This document shows, piece after piece, positions 35,449-37,613 of a DNA stretch of 37,613 nucleotides. The position numbers and the translations under genes were made by a program. Below the pieces are notes generated by a model that had not been told where the DNA came from, ran no database searches, and worked only from the letters and a program-made list of their open reading frames with translations. Within the stretch, counting starts at the first letter, position 1. Each line of letters opens with the position of its first letter. Origin of the DNA: JARROD01 sp037384225 (lineage in GTDB: Bacteria > Pseudomonadota > Gammaproteobacteria > Pseudomonadales > Cellvibrionaceae); NCBI GenBank assembly GCA_037384225.1, contig JARROD010000017.1:1-37613 (forward strand). The letters run 5' to 3'.

Positions 35449-36173
35449 ATGAATCAACCTCAACTGGGCCATCGCGCCCGCAAGCGCTTTGGGCAGAATT
35501 TTCTGATCGACAGGGGCGTGATCGAAAATATCACCCGCGCTATTGCTCCCCGCTACGATGATAATATGGTGGAAATAGGTCCCGGCAAAGGCGCCATTAC
35601 CGAATTGCTACTCGACGCCTGCCCCTCACTCATTGATGAGCGGCTCAATAATATCGATCTCCTCCCGGCCCAAATGGCCCCCTTCGCCAGCGTGAGGGTT
35701 GAGTCCACACATCCACACCGCTTATCTTTCATCTGCTTTCTTTTCAACATCAGATCGAAGACATGCACTTTATGCTGCAAAAAGAAGTGGTGCAGCGCCT
35801 GTGCGCCACACCGGGCGAAAAAGCCTACGGTCGTCTGGGAATCATGGTGCAGTATTACTGCTCTGTGGAAAGTCTGTTTGAAGTACCCCCGCAGTGTTTC
35901 CGCCCGCAACCCAAGGTGGATTCAGCCATAGTCCGGCTAACGCCGCACCGCCAGCTGCCCTATCGCGCCAACAATACTGTGCTGTTTGAACGACTGGTCA
36001 AAACCGCTTTTCAACAGCGCCGCAAGACTTTGCGCAATGCCCTTAAACAACTTGTACCCGTACAAACCATTGAAAATATCCAAATCGACATTACTATTCG
36101 CCCTGAAAACCTAACACTGGAAGAACTGGTTAGCTTGAGCAATACGCTTGATACGCTTATCCCGTCGCCTTGA
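35449..36173 (+). pseudogene. rsmA: 16S rRNA dimethyladenosine transferase, disrupted by inverted pdxA segment
   Basis: RsmA (KsgA) dimethylates A1518 and A1519 of 16S rRNA. The 5' part is normal to about residue 60: RARKRFGQNFLID and the SAM motif I, VEIGPGKGAITELLLDACPS. Then 84 bases of inverted pdxA sequence follow (35628-35711). Native sequence resumes at 35712 in another frame, as STPLIFHLLSFQHQIEDMHFML, and runs through EVPPQCFRPQPKVDSAIVRL to the stop at 36171. Compared with E. coli KsgA, about 55 codons are missing, including the acidic loop after motif I, the DA motif and the catalytic NLPY. The 5' frame ends at 35931. A product from ATG 35763 would be only the C-terminal 136 residues. 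No active enzyme can result as written. Confidence 0.9.
35628..35711 (-). repeat. Inverted 84-base copy of pdxA sequence inside rsmA
   Basis: Exact reverse complement of 35008-35091. It replaces native rsmA sequence at this place, since the flanking rsmA parts are on the plus strand and in order. No target-site duplication or transposon ends are visible, and the donor is an internal gene fragment, so transposition is not the mechanism. Near the right junction TCCACA occurs at both 35704-35709 and 35712-35717, a possible microhomology for strand switching. Confidence 0.97.
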
Positions 36174-36186
36174 GAGCAGTAACTGG

Positions 36187-36561
36187 ATGATCTCTACCCC
36201 CATTGAAATTTCTGTAGCCTCCAGATACCTGGACACACAGTCTAATCCGGCCAGTAAACGCTTTGTTTACGCTTATACGATTACGATCAAAAACCGGGGT
36301 TCAGAAGCCGCGCAACTGATCAGTCGCCAGTGGATAATCACCGACGCCAAAAACGACCGTCAGGAAGTACTGGGAATGGGCGTCGTCGGAGAACAGCCGC
36401 GACTGGAACCCGGCGAGGAATATACCTATACCAGCGGCGTTATCATTGAAACCGAAACCGGTACAATGGAGGGCAGATACCAAATGCGCACAGACGATGA
36501 CCGCGTTTTTGAAGCACCGGTGCCAACTTTTGCACTGGTTCCGCCCTATGCCATCCATTAG
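36187..36561 (+). CDS. apaG: ApaG/CorD family protein
   Basis: A small single-domain protein (124 residues from the ATG at 36187) of the ApaG family, an immunoglobulin-like fold of unclear molecular function, usually cotranscribed with apaH. Characteristic pieces are SVASRYLDTQSNPASKRFVYAYTITIKN, ISRQWIITDA and VVGEQPRLEPGEEYTYTSG. An upstream ATG at 36148 inside rsmA would add 13 residues that the family lacks. The gene starts 13 bases after the rsmA stop and is itself intact. Confidence 0.92.
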   Translation: MISTPIEISVASRYLDTQSNPASKRFVYAYTITIKNRGSEAAQLISRQWIITDAKNDRQEVLGMGVVGEQPRLEPGEEYTYTSGVIIETETGTMEGRYQMRTDDDRVFEAPVPTFALVPPYAIH

Positions 36562-36602
36562 GCCACCCCCCGCCCACAACAGAAGCGAGCACTTACACAC
36601 AA

Positions 36603-37421
36603 ATGTCTACTTACGCTGTCGGTGATATTCAAGGTTGTTTCACCCCCCTTAGATGCCTGCTTAGCGAAGTGGATTTCAATCCCGACAAGGACCGACTGTG
36701 GATTGCCGGCGATATTGTCAACCGCGGCCCCCAATCGCTGCAGACACTTCGCTATGTCAAGAGCCTCGGTGCTTGTGTGACCACGGTGCTCGGCAACCAC
36801 GACCTTCACCTGCTGGCTGTGGCCTACGGCTACAGCCGGCCCGGCCGCAACGATACACTCAATGAGGTTCTGCAGGCGCCGGATTGCGAACCCCTGTTGA
36901 CCTGGCTTAGGCAACAGAAAATTGTGCACTATGATCCCACATTAAAATTCACAATGGTGCACGCCGGTATCCCGCCTCAGTGGAGTCTGAAAAAAGCGCT
37001 AACACGGGCCGCGGAACTGGAAACTGCTTTGCGGGGGGATAATTTTCGCCAGTTGCTCGCCAATATGTACGGCAATCGACCGGATTGCTGGGACAAATCG
37101 CTGCAGGGTTATGCGCGATTGCGCCTCATTACCAACTACTTCACCCGGATGCGTTTTTGCGATGCCTCCGGCAGGCTGGAGCTGCTCAGCAAATCCGCTC
37201 CAGATCAACCCCCGCCGGGGTTTGCCCCCTGGTATAGCCACCCACAGCGCAAAACCCGCAAACACAAGCTGATTTTTGGCCACTGGGCCGCCCTTGAGGG
37301 TAAAGTGGACGAGGTCAATCTTTACGCGCTGGATACAGGTTGTGTCTGGGGCTCTCACCTGACGATGATGCGTCTGGAAGACGAAACCTTCTATCGCTGC
37401 GACTGTTCGGCCTTTCTTTAA
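36603..37421 (+). CDS. apaH: Bis(5'-nucleosyl)-tetraphosphatase, symmetrical
   Basis: Hydrolyses Ap4A to two ADP molecules. The 272-residue metallophosphatase has the expected motifs in order: YAVGDIQGCF, WIAGDIVNRGPQS, VLGNHDLHLL, MVHAGIPPQW, LIFGHWAALEG and ALDTGCVWGSHLTMMRL. Length and N-terminus are normal for ApaH. It follows apaG after 41 bases and is the last gene of the conserved run in this window. Confidence 0.95.
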   Translation: MSTYAVGDIQGCFTPLRCLLSEVDFNPDKDRLWIAGDIVNRGPQSLQTLRYVKSLGACVTTVLGNHDLHLLAVAYGYSRPGRNDTLNEVLQAPDCEPLLTWLRQQKIVHYDPTLKFTMVHAGIPPQWSLKKALTRAAELETALRGDNFRQLLANMYGNRPDCWDKSLQGYARLRLITNYFTRMRFCDASGRLELLSKSAPDQPPPGFAPWYSHPQRKTRKHKLIFGHWAALEGKVDEVNLYALDTGCVWGSHLTMMRLEDETFYRCDCSAFL

Positions 37422-37613
37422 TCAAATGACCTACACATTAAGGGTCGTGCACGAAATAACTTCCGGTTTTGGGTTTCGAGGCGCCCGTCTGGCTAGGCGC
37501 AAAAACGAAGGCATAGCGGGTCTACGTCGAGATTTTGCAACGACGCCAGGCGGGATGTATCGGAGGTAGAGTCGAAGACTGGCGCGCCGAGTTTAGGCAG
37601 AAGGAGTGTCACC
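37422..37613. repeat. Non-coding end of window with an imperfect palindromic element
   Basis: No gene is seen after apaH. Positions 37484-37504 and 37533-37554 form an imperfect inverted repeat: CCCGTCTGGC to GCAAAA on the left, TTTTGCA to GCCAGGCGGG on the right, around a 28-base spacer. The right part holds GGCGCGCC and runs off the window. The dense GC-rich palindromic texture resembles a dispersed intergenic element, but only one copy is visible here. Confidence 0.45.

Noticed and set aside
35628..35711. Insertion sequence or transposon in rsmA
   Set aside because: The inserted 84 bases are an exact piece of pdxA with no terminal inverted repeats, no transposase and no target duplication, and native sequence is missing at the site.
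35763..36173. Independent small gene encoding the C-terminal part of RsmA
   Set aside because: It is just the native 3' part of rsmA read from an internal Met; it lacks a SAM site and a clear ribosome-binding site, so it is better treated as part of the pseudogene.
1..37613. tRNA, rRNA, CRISPR or prophage genes, and PEP-CTERM tails
   Set aside because: I looked for tRNA-like cloverleaf ends, repeat-spacer arrays, integrases or transposases, and for a C-terminal PEP motif with membrane helix and basic tail in each protein; none was found.

Overview
The window reads as a chromosomal segment of a marine-type gammaproteobacterium, most likely of the Cellvibrionales or a close relative. The main reason is the conserved block murU-amgK | lptD-surA-pdxA-rsmA-apaG-apaH at the right end, an order known from Pseudomonas and Cellvibrionales. 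It sits beside an exosortase A (XrtA/EpsH-type) exopolysaccharide locus. No database search was possible. Assignments rest on motifs and on remembered family members.

Positions 1 to about 26.1 kb form an exopolysaccharide locus. On the minus strand, reading right to left, come wecB (UDP-GlcNAc 2-epimerase), a short Wza-like export lipoprotein, a Wzz/GumC-like chain-length protein, a BY-kinase-like ATPase, an outer-membrane barrel protein, xrtA (exosortase fused to an EpsI domain) and a heparinase II/III-family protein. Next come a glycosyltransferase and a tight seven-gene run: deacetylase, glycosyltransferase, CapK-like ligase, two-domain oxidoreductase, glycosyltransferase, hexapeptide acetyltransferase and Wzy-like polymerase. 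Four plus-strand genes belong to the same system: a membrane acyltransferase, a Wzx-like flippase, a CelD-like GNAT protein and a TviB-type nucleotide-sugar dehydrogenase. Together they suggest a Wzx/Wzy-type acidic, acylated polysaccharide containing an N-acetylhexosaminuronic acid, made at the inner membrane and exported through the envelope. The priming sugar transferase and any PEP-CTERM substrate protein are not in the window.

Positions 26.2 to 28.1 kb hold rpe and a DUF3530-type exported protein. Positions 28.1 to 29.9 kb hold the murU/amgK peptidoglycan-recycling pair, divergent from the lptD-surA-pdxA-rsmA-apaG-apaH run (30.1 to 37.4 kb).

The strongest anomaly is in rsmA (ksgA). An exact 84-bp inverted copy of an internal piece of the upstream pdxA gene (35008-35091) sits at 35628-35711. 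It replaces the stretch that should encode the SAM acidic loop and the catalytic NLPY motif, and it shifts the frame. This is either a recent template-switch mutation that inactivated the 16S rRNA dimethyladenosine transferase, or an assembly or amplification chimera. Other points of note are a BY-kinase lacking its Walker A lysine, a 15-bp tandem repeat at the start of a glycosyltransferase, a coiled-coil insert in LptD, and several palindromic intergenic elements.
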